The notes under the pieces were generated by a model, which saw only the letters and a program-made list of their open reading frames with translations, ran no database searches and was not told where the DNA came from. DNA of 8,142 nt from Chloroflexota bacterium (lineage in GTDB: Bacteria; Chloroflexota; Anaerolineae; UBA1429), in assembly GCA_012513595.1 (NCBI GenBank), contig JAAZBY010000051.1:1-8142 (forward strand), written 5' to 3'. Below are positions 1 through 5,852 of the stretch, in pieces (the first letter of the stretch is position 1; every line of letters begins with the position of its first letter). Both the position numbers and the translations under genes were made by a program.

Positions 1-716
1 ATGCCGGCCTGCCGCATGCCGCCGCCCACGATCTTGCGGTTGCGGCGCGCCTCCTGGATAAAGTCGGCCGGCCCCACGATGGCCGAGCCCACCGGCGCCG
101 CCAGCCCCTTGGAAAAGCAGGTCTGCACCGTGTCGACCTCGGCGGCCAACACGCGCGGCTCGACGCCCAGGGCCACCGCCGCGTTCCAGATGCGAGCGCC
201 GTCGAGGTGCACCGGCAGGCCGTGGCGGTTGGCCACGGCGCGGATCTGGCTCATCTGCTCCACTGACAGCACCGCGCCGCCGCAACGGTTGTGGGTGTTC
301 TCCAGGCAGATCAGCGCCGTGCGCGGAAAGTGGATGTTCTCGGGAGAGCGGATGGCCGCCTCCACCGCGGCCGGGTCCAGCATGCCGTCGGGCAGGTTGG
401 GCACGGTACGCATGGAGATGCCGCCGAGCGCCGACACGCCGCCGGCCTCATAGTAGAAAATGTGCGCCTCATCCCCCAGGATCACCTCGCGGCCGCGCTG
501 GCAGTGCGTCAGCACCGAGACGAGGTTGCCCATCGTCCCACTGACGACAAAGAGGCCAGCCTCCTTGCCCAGGCGCTCGGCGACGGCCTCCTCGAGGCGG
601 TTCACGGTGGGATCTTCGCGGTAGACGTCGTCCCCCAGCTCGGCCTCATACATGGCCTTGCGCATGGCCGGCGACGGCAGCGTGACGGTATCGCTTCGCA
701 GGTCCACTACTCTCAC
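1..716 (-). CDS. ltaE: Low-specificity L-threonine aldolase, PLP-dependent (3' end outside window)
   Basis: The product cleaves L-threonine or L-allo-threonine to glycine and acetaldehyde in the cytoplasm, using pyridoxal phosphate (fold type I, beta-eliminating lyase family). I translated it by hand from a GTG at 716. It opens VRVVDLRSDTVTLPSPAMR, the typical family N-terminus. SGTMGN (59-64) should bind the PLP phosphate, His85 in GDEAHIFYYEAGG stacks on the PLP ring, ENTHNRCGG (139-147) is a family motif, HLDGARIWNA (170-179) contains Asp172 and Arg175, and Lys203 in CFSKGLAAPVGS is the Schiff-base lysine. About 238 residues are present of a usual length near 340, so the C-terminal domain lies beyond the window. 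The GTG start is supported by GGAGGTGA at 721-728. It follows the rluD-like gene by 54 bp on the same strand and is probably the third gene of the lspA unit. All visible catalytic residues are intact. The family call is firm; the exact stereospecificity cannot be read from sequence. Confidence 0.93.
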   Translation of the reverse strand, partial: MRVVDLRSDTVTLPSPAMRKAMYEAELGDDVYREDPTVNRLEEAVAERLGKEAGLFVVSGTMGNLVSVLTHCQRGREVILGDEAHIFYYEAGGVSALGGISMRTVPNLPDGMLDPAAVEAAIRSPENIHFPRTALICLENTHNRCGGAVLSVEQMSQIRAVANRHGLPVHLDGARIWNAAVALGVEPRVLAAEVDTVQTCFSKGLAAPVGSAIVGPADFIQEARRNRKIVGGGMRQAG

Positions 717-770
717 AGCATCACCTCCATGAACAACCGGTTCAGAATGCCAGGGGCGCACAGGCAAACG

Positions 771-1724
771 TCAGTACGGCAAATGCCCCTCACGCGAGCG
801 CACCTCGCGGCGCAACCGTTCGAGGGGCTCGGCGAGATCATCGGGAAGGGGGGCTTCCAGCTCCAGCGGCTGCCCCGTGATCGGGTGCTCAAAGCACAGC
901 CGCCAGGCGTGCAGGAACTGCCTCGGAACGCCCAGCCTCTGGCGACGCCGGCCGTAGACCGCATCGCCGACCACTGGGTGATCGATGGCGCCAAAGTGCA
1001 CGCGCAGCTGGTGTGTGCGGCCGGTGAGCAGCACAGCCTCGACGTACGTATAGGCGCCCAGGTACTCGCGGACGCGGTACTCGGTGCGCGCCTGCCTGCC
1101 GCCCTCCCGCAGCACGCACATCCGTTGCCGCCGCTTTGGGTCGCGGCCGATGGGAGAGTCGATGGCTCCCCGTTCCGGCGTGAGGGTGCCGTCCAGGAGG
1201 GCCAGGTAGCGCTTGTCAACCGCACGCGACTTGAAGGCGGCCTGGAGCACCTGCTGCGCCTCACGCGTGAGGGCCACGGCCAGCAGCCCCGACGTGTCGC
1301 GGTCCAGCCGGTGGACAATGCCGGGGCGCTGGGGGTCCAGGTCGGCGCGCGCCACCTGTGGGTAGCGGGCCAGCAGGGCGTTCACCAGAGTGCCCACGGG
1401 GTGCCCGGCGGACGGATGGACGACCAGCCCGGGCCGCTTGTTGACCACGACGAGGTGTTCGTCCTCGTAGACCACGTCCAGGGGGATGTCCTCAGGCAGA
1501 GGGGCTTCGGCCGCGGCCGCCGGGAGCAGGATGGAGACGATGTCGCCCGGCACCGGGCGGTAGGCCGGCCTGGTCTGGGCGCCGTTCACCCGCAGGTCCC
1601 CCTGGCGGATCAGGTGTTGGACCACAGAGCGCGACAGCGCGGGGAAGCGAGCGGCCACCAGGCGATCCAGGCGATCGCTCTCCTCGCCCACCGTAAAGCT
1701 CTGCGTTTCCCTCTCCGCTACCAT
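771..1724 (-). CDS. rluD: RluA/RluD-family 23S rRNA pseudouridine synthase
   Basis: This 317-residue protein should isomerise specific uridines to pseudouridine in large-subunit rRNA. An N-terminal S4 RNA-binding domain covers about residues 15-65 (DRLDRLVAARF, then RQGDLRVNG). The catalytic domain follows: VVNKRPGLVVHPSAGH (93-108), the signature HRLDRDTSG (138-146) with Asp141 as the catalytic aspartate, KRYLALLDG (171-179), RTHQLRVHF (236-244) and HPVVGDAVYG (249-258). Length and domain order match RluD/RluC-type enzymes. Position beside lspA is a common bacterial arrangement and favours RluD-type, but the exact rRNA target (RluC or RluD sites) cannot be decided here. The ATG at 1724 has no obvious Shine-Dalgarno sequence, and no better in-frame start was seen before the S4 domain. 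It lies 92 bp downstream of lspA with no clear terminator between them, so co-transcription is likely. Confidence 0.92.
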   Translation of the reverse strand: MVAERETQSFTVGEESDRLDRLVAARFPALSRSVVQHLIRQGDLRVNGAQTRPAYRPVPGDIVSILLPAAAAEAPLPEDIPLDVVYEDEHLVVVNKRPGLVVHPSAGHPVGTLVNALLARYPQVARADLDPQRPGIVHRLDRDTSGLLAVALTREAQQVLQAAFKSRAVDKRYLALLDGTLTPERGAIDSPIGRDPKRRQRMCVLREGGRQARTEYRVREYLGAYTYVEAVLLTGRTHQLRVHFGAIDHPVVGDAVYGRRRQRLGVPRQFLHAWRLCFEHPITGQPLELEAPLPDDLAEPLERLRREVRSREGHLPY

Positions 1725-1772
1725 CGTGGCCGTGTACTCACTGCATATGTGGAGGCGGGGTCGGCGCCGTAC

Positions 1773-1800
1773 GCCACCGCGCGACGCAAGGTCGCGTGGC
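1773..1800. other. Imperfect hairpin in the lspA-rluD gap
   Basis: In the 92-bp gap between lspA and the rluD-like gene, CGCGAC and GTCGCG can pair around a 5-nt loop (GCAAG). The stem extends by GCCA/TGGC across a 3-nt bulge. No T-run follows on either strand, so it is not a standard terminator. It may be a leader structure of the downstream gene or chance in GC-rich DNA. Confidence 0.25.
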
Positions 1801-1816
1801 GCTACTGGCCAGCCGC

Positions 1817-2341
1817 TCAGGCCGTCAGTGCCGGGTTCTTCTCGCTGTCGGGCTCGGGCGCGCGGCGATCCTCAAACAGCATGTAGCAGGCCAGTATGAT
1901 CGTCCCGATAGTGATCGCGCTGTCTGCCACGTTGAACACCGGGAACCAGCGCAGGTCGACAAAGTCGGTGACGGCCCCGTTGTGCATGAGGCGGTCGATC
2001 AGGTTGCCCACCGAGCCACCCAGCTGCAACCCCAGCGCGGCGCGCAAGAGGAGCGCCGGGCGGTCCAGCCGCGCATAGTAGATGATGATGCCGATGACCA
2101 CCACCACGGCGATGCCCATGAACACCGTGGCGCCACCGGGGAACAGGCCAAAGGCCGCCCCCGTGTTCTGCACGTGCCGGAAGGTGAACAGCGGATCTAG
2201 CCAGTCGACGGGCATGTACGGCTGGTTCAGCGGCAGGTGACGGCGTACCAGGCCCTTGGTGACCTGGTCTAGCACCAGCACCAGCGCGGCAATGGCGCCC
2301 AGCAACACGTACGCACCGACCTTGCGCTTCGATTGTCTCAT
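1817..2341 (-). CDS. lspA: Lipoprotein signal peptidase II (prolipoprotein signal peptidase)
   Basis: This 174-residue inner-membrane aspartyl protease should remove signal peptides from prolipoproteins after the lipobox cysteine has been modified with diacylglycerol. Four hydrophobic segments are visible at about residues 8-28, 69-90, 95-115 and 134-156, the normal LspA topology. Conserved motifs appear in order: Asp25-Gln (LVLDQVTK), NTGAAFGLF (59-67), GGSVGNLIDR (108-117) and VTDFVD (124-129), then FNVADSAI (136-143). The catalytic pair is Asp116 and Asp140. The short polar C-terminal tail (APEPDSEKNPALTA) is variable in the family. ATG 2341 is preceded by GGAG with 8-nt spacing. It is the first gene of a leftward unit and has its own candidate promoter at 2432-2460. 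Length and motifs fit a complete, active enzyme. Confidence 0.96.
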   Translation of the reverse strand: MRQSKRKVGAYVLLGAIAALVLVLDQVTKGLVRRHLPLNQPYMPVDWLDPLFTFRHVQNTGAAFGLFPGGATVFMGIAVVVVIGIIIYYARLDRPALLLRAALGLQLGGSVGNLIDRLMHNGAVTDFVDLRWFPVFNVADSAITIGTIILACYMLFEDRRAPEPDSEKNPALTA

Positions 2342-2380
2342 GAGTGCGTCTCCACAGGGGCGCCGGCCGCCAGCGGACGA

Positions 2381-2400
2381 GCCGCCCCGATCGGGGCGGC
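2381..2400. repeat. Perfect 20-bp palindrome in the lspA leader
   Basis: GCCGCCCCGA is followed at once by its exact reverse complement. It lies about 25-45 nt downstream of the predicted lspA transcription start and about 40 bp before the lspA start codon. In RNA it could form an 8-bp GC stem with a GATC loop. There is no T-run in either direction, so it is not a simple terminator; an operator or an attenuating leader hairpin is possible. Confidence 0.5.
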
Positions 2401-2431
2401 GGCGGACGGGCGCGCACGAAACCGCCCCGCC

Positions 2432-2460
2432 ATTCTACGGCATCGCTTCCGTTCCGCCAA
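2432..2460 (-). promoter_or_regulatory. Candidate sigma70-type promoter for lspA-rluD-ltaE
   Basis: On the minus strand TTGGCG (2460-2455) is separated by exactly 17 bp from TAGAAT (2437-2432). The -10 box matches the consensus at 5 of 6 positions, and the -35 box keeps TTG. Transcription would start near 2425, giving a leader of about 84 nt that includes the 2381-2400 palindrome. The match stands out in this GC-rich DNA. Confidence 0.55.
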
Positions 2461-2486
2461 GCCGCGCGCCAGGCGCTCCTGCCCTC

Positions 2487-2514
2487 TTGCGCCTTCTCAA
2501 TCTTGTGCTACACT
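2487..2514 (+). promoter_or_regulatory. Possible second, upstream promoter for aspS
   Basis: TTGCGC (2487-2492), a 16-bp spacer and TACACT (2509-2514) with an extended -10 TG at 2506-2507 form a weaker sigma70-like element on the plus strand. A transcript from here would run through the stronger element at 2551-2579 into aspS. Its leader could fold AGCGC/GCGCT (2537-2541 and 2561-2565) around CCCC/GGGG (2545-2548 and 2553-2556). Confidence 0.3.
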
Positions 2515-2550
2515 CTTCCATGGCTCGCTAGCCGGCAGCGCGATCCCCGT

Positions 2551-2579
2551 TTGGGGCACTGCGCTGCGCTGTCTATAAT
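2551..2579 (+). promoter_or_regulatory. Candidate sigma70-type promoter for aspS-ridA
   Basis: TTGGGG (2551-2556), a 17-bp spacer and a perfect TATAAT (2574-2579) form the strongest promoter match in the window. Transcription would start near 2586, leaving a leader of about 37 nt before the aspS ATG at 2623. The -10 box overlaps an in-frame ATG at 2578, which is evidence that this ATG is not the translation start. Confidence 0.65.
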
Positions 2580-2606
2580 GGACCAATACGCTCGCGATCG
2601 TGACCC

Positions 2607-2615
2607 GAGAGAGGA
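2607..2615 (+). promoter_or_regulatory. Ribosome-binding site that sets the aspS start
   Basis: The purine tract GAGAGAGGA lies 7 nt before ATG 2623. It favours that start over the in-frame ATGs at 2344 and 2578 and the adjacent ATG at 2626. Confidence 0.6.
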
Positions 2616-2622
2616 TGCCACC

Positions 2623-4383
2623 ATGATGAAATCCCACACCTGTGGCCAGCTGAGGGCCGGCGATGCCGGCGCCCGCGTCACTCTGGCCGGCTGGGTACAC
2701 CGTCGCCGGGACCATGGCGGTCTCGCCTTTGTCGACCTGCGCGACCGCTGGGGCATCACCCAGGTGGTGTTTGGGCCGAACATGCCGCCCGAGGCGCGCG
2801 AGCGCGCCGAGCGCCTGCGCAACGAGTACGTCGTCCGCGTCACGGGCCAAGTGCGCACGCGCCCGGAGGGGCTGTCCAACAAGGCGCTGGAGACGGGCGA
2901 GATCGAGGTGGTGGCCTCAGACGTTGAGATCCTCAACGAGTCCAAGACGCCCGTCTTTTACCTGAACGAAGAGGTCGAGATCGACGAGTCGCTGCGCCTC
3001 AAATACCGCTATCTGGACCTGCGCCGGCAGCGCATGCAGCGCAACATCATCCTGCGGCATGAGGTCGTGCGGTTCATCCGCAATCACCTGTCTGACCAGG
3101 GCTTTGTCGAGATCGAGACGCCGATCCTGATCAAGAGCACGCCGGAAGGCGCCCGCGACTATGTGGTGCCGAGCCGCCTGCACCCCGGCTCCTTCTATGC
3201 CCTGCCCCAGTCTCCCCAGCAGCTGAAGCAGCTGCTGATGGTCTCCGGGTTTGAGCGCTATTTCCAGATCGCGCGCTGCTTCCGCGACGAGGACCAGCGC
3301 TCTGACCGACAGCCCGAGTTCACCCAGCTCGACGTCGAGATGTCCTTCGTCGACCGGGAGGACATCCTGCAGCTCACCGAGCGTCTGTTCGTCGACCTGG
3401 TAGCGGCCGTCCCCAAGAAGCGCATCCTGCAGACGCCCTTCCCGCGCTTTACCTACCGCGAGGCGATGGACCGCTTCGGGTCAGACAAGCCCGACATCCG
3501 CTTCGCCATGGAACTGGTCGACCTGTCGGACCTGGTCGGCGAGAGTTCCTTCTGCGTGTTCGCCGACACGGTAGCCTCGGGAGGCTGCGTCAAGGCCGTG
3601 GTGGCTCCGGGGGCCGGCGACTATACCCGGCGCCAGCTCGACGAGCTGGGCGAGCTCGCCAAGCGCTTCGGGGCCAAGGGTCTGGCCTGGCTCGTGGTGG
3701 AGGAGGCCGGCGTCCGCTCACCGATCGCCAAGTTCTTTGGCGACGAGCAGAAGGAGGCCCTGCTGGGCCGCCTGGGGGCCAAGGCGGGAGACCTGGTGCT
3801 CTTGGTGGCCGACCAATGGAAGACCGCCTGCACCGTGGCCGGAGAGCTGCGGCTGGAGATGGGCCGCCGCCTCGGCCTCATGGACGACGACGTGCTCGCC
3901 TTCGCCTGGGTGCTCGAGTTCCCGCTCCTGGAATGGAACGTGGACGAGTCGCGCTGGGAGGCTGTTCACCATCCGTTCACCGCGCCACTGGACGAGGACC
4001 TGCCCCTGCTCACCTCTGACCCGGGCCGGGCGCGCGCCAAGGCCTACGACGTGGTCGCCAACGGCTACGAAGTGGGCGGCGGGATCATCCGCATCCACAA
4101 GCGAGACACGCAGCGGCAGCTCTTCCAGGTCATCGGCCTCAGCGACGAGCAGGCCCAGGCGCAGTTCGGCCACCTGCTGGAGGCGTTCGAGTACGGGGCG
4201 CCCCCGCACGGCGGCATTGCCCCGGGCATCGACCGGCTGGTGATGCTCCTGGCCGGTGAGCCGAACATCCGTGAGGTCATGGCCTTCCCCAAGTCGCAGA
4301 GCGCCGTCGACCTGATGACGCAGGCGCCCTCGACCGTCTCCGAGCGGCAGCTGCGTGAGCTGCACATCAAGCTGGACCTGTAA
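2623..4383 (+). CDS. aspS: Aspartyl-tRNA synthetase, bacterial type, probably non-discriminating (Asp/Asn)
   Basis: This 586-residue class IIb synthetase charges tRNA-Asp with aspartate in the cytoplasm. An N-terminal OB-fold anticodon-binding domain (about 1-110) includes [11 protein letters not shown]. Motif 1 lies in the [21 protein letters not shown] region (160-180), and [11 protein letters not shown] (196-206) contributes to the aspartate site. Motif 2 includes [16 protein letters not shown] (220-235). A bacterial GAD-type insertion covers about 290-410. Motif 3 contains GIAPGIDR (531-538). Length is normal for a bacterial AspRS. His31 and Gly83 stand where E. coli AspRS has Leu30 and Lys81. 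His and Gly at these sites are known from the non-discriminating P. aeruginosa enzyme, which also aspartylates tRNA-Asn. The open frame extends upstream to 2344, but that stretch contains the promoter and its residues are not AspRS-like. ridA follows after 55 bp with no clear terminator. The synthetase call is near certain; the relaxed specificity is inferred. Confidence 0.97.
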   Translation: MMKSHTCGQLRAGDAGARVTLAGWVHRRRDHGGLAFVDLRDRWGITQVVFGPNMPPEARERAERLRNEYVVRVTGQVRTRPEGLSNKALETGEIEVVASDVEILNESKTPVFYLNEEVEIDESLRLKYRYLDLRRQRMQRNIILRHEVVRFIRNHLSDQGFVEIETPILIKSTPEGARDYVVPSRLHPGSFYALPQSPQQLKQLLMVSGFERYFQIARCFRDEDQRSDRQPEFTQLDVEMSFVDREDILQLTERLFVDLVAAVPKKRILQTPFPRFTYREAMDRFGSDKPDIRFAMELVDLSDLVGESSFCVFADTVASGGCVKAVVAPGAGDYTRRQLDELGELAKRFGAKGLAWLVVEEAGVRSPIAKFFGDEQKEALLGRLGAKAGDLVLLVADQWKTACTVAGELRLEMGRRLGLMDDDVLAFAWVLEFPLLEWNVDESRWEAVHHPFTAPLDEDLPLLTSDPGRARAKAYDVVANGYEVGGGIIRIHKRDTQRQLFQVIGLSDEQAQAQFGHLLEAFEYGAPPHGGIAPGIDRLVMLLAGEPNIREVMAFPKSQSAVDLMTQAPSTVSERQLRELHIKLDL

Positions 4384-4438
4384 CCGCCCTGGGCCGAGAG
4401 GCCGAGCGTCTATCGGACTGAGAGCATAGGAGGAGCGC

Positions 4439-4813
4439 ATGCGCACGCAGATCACCGCCACCAAGGGAGCCAAGCCTGCTGGCCCTTACTCTCACGCTAT
4501 CGCTGGCCGGGGCACCTTTGTGTACGTCTCCGGGCAGGGACCGGTCGACCCCGCCACCGGCGTAGCGCCTGAGGGGTTTCGCGAGGCCGCCATCCAGACG
4601 TTGCGGAACGTGCAGACCATCGTCGAGGCGGCCGGCGCCACCATGGCCGACGTCGTCAAGGTCAACGCCTACCTGCGCGACATGGCCGACTTTGCCGCCT
4701 TCAACGAGGTCTACAAGACCTTCTTCGTGGAGCCCTACCCGGCGCGCACCACGGTCCAGTCGCACATGACCATCCCCATCGAGGTCGACGTGGTGGTCGT
4801 CCTGCCCGACTAG
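4439..4813 (+). CDS. ridA: RidA family (YjgF/YER057c/UK114) reactive imine deaminase
   Basis: This 124-residue protein belongs to the Rid family, whose archetype hydrolyses 2-aminoacrylate and related imines released by PLP enzymes and so protects cytoplasmic PLP enzymes. GPYSHAI (15-21), VYVSGQGPVDPATG (28-41), LRNVQTIVEAAGA (55-67), VVKVNAYLRDMADF (72-85) and the ARTTV motif with Arg103 mark the family. Arg103 corresponds to the substrate-carboxylate arginine of RidA (Arg105 in E. coli), and Glu115 in PIEVD probably corresponds to Glu120. The final beta-hairpin loop between these two residues is about three residues shorter than in E. coli RidA. AGGAGG at 4428-4433 lies 5 nt before the ATG. 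It follows aspS by 55 bp and is probably its operon partner; a perfect hairpin lies downstream. The family call is firm; deaminase activity is likely but was not tested against the altered hairpin. Confidence 0.92.
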   Translation: MRTQITATKGAKPAGPYSHAIAGRGTFVYVSGQGPVDPATGVAPEGFREAAIQTLRNVQTIVEAAGATMADVVKVNAYLRDMADFAAFNEVYKTFFVEPYPARTTVQSHMTIPIEVDVVVVLPD

Positions 4814-4835
4814 GGTAACCCCCCACCAAAAGCAG

Positions 4836-4869
4836 CAGCAGGGCCGGGCAGTGATGCCCGGCCCTGCTG
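4836..4869. terminator. Hairpin between convergent ridA and methyltransferase gene
   Basis: CAGCAGGGCCGGGCA (4836-4850), a GTGA loop and the exact complementary arm (4855-4869) form a perfect 15-bp GC-rich stem. It sits between two gene ends facing each other, 22 bp from the ridA stop and 12 bp from the methyltransferase stop, so it probably terminates both. On the minus strand a CTGCTTTT stretch follows the stem. On the plus strand only TCGTTCCC follows, so the U-tract is weak in that direction. Confidence 0.8.
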
Positions 4870-4881
4870 TCGTTCCCGCGC

Positions 4882-5688
4882 TTACTCCTCGGTATTGACG
4901 AGGTCCTCTTCGGTGAATGAGGCGTCCATATCCAGGGCAAGGTTGCCGGCCTTGACCCCCTGCAGCACGAAACGTTCGGCCGCGGTCTGATTGCCGCGAG
5001 CATAGGCAGAGACCAGGCGGGGAATATCGTGCTGGACGATCGCCGCGCGCACCTCCCGGTGCACCAGCCGGGCAGCCAGGTTGCGGATGGCGTTCACCGT
5101 GTCCTCCAGCCAGTCGTCGTTCAGCGCATAGCCTGGCAAGAGGGCCACATTGAGGTTCTCAAAACCCACCTGCTGGAGCGCGAGGGCCGTCCGCTTCAGG
5201 TTCACCGACACGGCGGCGGGCCGCTCGGAGGCGCGCGCCAGCCGACGCACGATCTCATTCCGCACCGCCCAGGCCGCCGTGCGCTCCGGATCCTGCGGCT
5301 CAACGACGTCCGAAACGCGCAGGCGTCCGCCGGGCACCAGGGCCCGCCACACCTCGCCGAAAAAGGTCGGCAGGCGCTGCTCCGGCACCTCGCGGAGCAC
5401 GCCGTTCACTACCAGCAGGTCCACGGTCTCCGCAAGCACGGGGATCCGCCCCGGGTGCGCCTGGGCCAGGGCCAGCGGTGCCGACGCGCGCAGCGGGCGC
5501 AGCGGGTCCAGCCGCTCCCGCGACGCTTCGATCACCAAGAGCGCCCCGAACGAGGCGGCAGACTGGCGGGCCAGCACCTCGATCAGGCGCCCGGTGCCCA
5601 CCCCAAGGACTACCGTCACCCCGGAGAAATCGACCCCTCGCCAGGAGGAATCGGCTGGCCGCACCTGTTCTGTGCTCTCGTCTGGCAT
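4882..5688 (-). CDS. Class I SAM-dependent methyltransferase-like protein with C-terminal extension
   Basis: With ATG 5688 as start the protein has 268 residues. A Rossmann-type methyltransferase core covers about 20-180: TVVLGVGTGRL (25-35) is the motif I glycine loop, LLVIEAS (50-56) ends strand 2 with acidic Glu54 placed to hold the SAM ribose, VDLLVVNGVLREVP (89-102) is motif IV-like, and LVPGGRLRVSDVV (117-129) is the usual post-IV segment. The motif I acidic residue usual before the glycine loop (as in VLDxGxGxG) is hydrophobic here. About 80 C-terminal residues beyond the core, rich in predicted helix and with an acidic tail, do not match anything I recognise. No cysteine is present, which argues against an arsenite methyltransferase despite the similar LVPGGRLRVSD wording. 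AAGGTGA at 5694-5700 supports ATG 5688. The open frame extends to ATG 5733, upstream of the predicted transcription start; ATG 5706 is also possible. The substrate is unknown. Confidence 0.82.
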   Translation of the reverse strand: MPDESTEQVRPADSSWRGVDFSGVTVVLGVGTGRLIEVLARQSAASFGALLVIEASRERLDPLRPLRASAPLALAQAHPGRIPVLAETVDLLVVNGVLREVPEQRLPTFFGEVWRALVPGGRLRVSDVVEPQDPERTAAWAVRNEIVRRLARASERPAAVSVNLKRTALALQQVGFENLNVALLPGYALNDDWLEDTVNAIRNLAARLVHREVRAAIVQHDIPRLVSAYARGNQTAAERFVLQGVKAGNLALDMDASFTEEDLVNTEE

Positions 5689-5693
5689 CTGGC

Positions 5694-5700
5694 TCACCTT
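5694..5700 (-). promoter_or_regulatory. Ribosome-binding site that sets the methyltransferase start
   Basis: On the minus strand AAGGTGA lies 5 nt before ATG 5688. ATG 5706 would have a leader of only about 8 nt and no comparable site, and ATG 5733 lies upstream of the predicted transcript start. Confidence 0.5.
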
Positions 5701-5720
5701 CACCATCCTTGCTCGCTGGC

Positions 5721-5749
5721 AGTGTAGGTGCACGGCGGGGAGCGGTCAA
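5721..5749 (-). promoter_or_regulatory. Candidate sigma70-type promoter for the methyltransferase gene
   Basis: On the minus strand TTGACC (5749-5744) is separated by exactly 17 bp from TACACT (5726-5721). The -35 box matches the consensus at 5 of 6 positions. Transcription would start near 5714, giving a very short leader of about 26 nt to ATG 5688. Confidence 0.6.
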
Positions 5750-5753
5750 ATGG

Positions 5754-5782
5754 TTGACGGGCGTGAGCCGCCCTGGTACCAT
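5754..5782 (+). promoter_or_regulatory. Candidate sigma70-type promoter for the VOC gene
   Basis: TTGACG (5754-5759), a 17-bp spacer and TACCAT (5777-5782) with an extended -10 TGG at 5774-5776 face right. The -35 box matches the consensus at 5 of 6 positions. Transcription would start near 5789, leaving a leader of about 64 nt. Its -35 box is 4 bp from that of the divergent methyltransferase promoter. Confidence 0.6.
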
Positions 5783-5836
5783 CCGCTCCACTACCGCCGC
5801 CAGAATCGGCTCCGTCGGCTGGCGGCTCACGATGCC

Positions 5837-5842
5837 AGGAGG
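5837..5842 (+). promoter_or_regulatory. Ribosome-binding site that sets the VOC gene start
   Basis: AGGAGG lies 10 nt before ATG 5853. An in-frame ATG at 5832 sits upstream of this site, so ATG 5853, which gives the family-like N-terminus MAIKKSHHIAL, is preferred. Confidence 0.6.
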
Positions 5843-5852
5843 CGAGCACGCG

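Noticed and set aside
713..1318. 201-residue minus-strand frame ending next to the threonine aldolase start
   Set aside because: It overlaps the rluD-like gene in another frame and is Arg/Ser/Cys-rich without motifs. Its last codons only coincide with the aldolase RBS.
291..1886. 531-residue open frame on the plus strand
   Set aside because: It lies antisense to the threonine aldolase and rluD-like genes, has low-complexity GC-driven composition rich in Arg, Gly, His and Val, and shows no domain motif. It is a shadow frame of GC-rich coding DNA.
2344..2622. Upstream extension of the aspS frame (starts at 2344 or 2578)
   Set aside because: The stretch contains the -35 and perfect -10 boxes of the aspS promoter; ATG 2578 lies in the -10 box itself. 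The extra residues are not AspRS-like.
2580..2622. T-box or amino-acid riboswitch ahead of aspS
   Set aside because: The predicted leader is only about 37 nt, with no T-box core or anticodon-presenting stem.
4392..4403. GGCC-GAGA-GGCC mini-hairpin between aspS and ridA
   Set aside because: A 4-bp stem without a T-run is too weak for a terminator and is expected by chance at this GC content.
3718..4473. 251-residue open frame on the minus strand
   Set aside because: It is antisense to the aspS 3' half and overlaps the ridA start. The real aspS motifs in that region leave no room for it, and no recognisable domain is seen.
5478..5852. Long N-terminal extension of the VOC frame
   Set aside because: It runs antisense to the methyltransferase and through both divergent promoters. 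The VOC fold starts right after ATG 5853, which has an AGGAGG.
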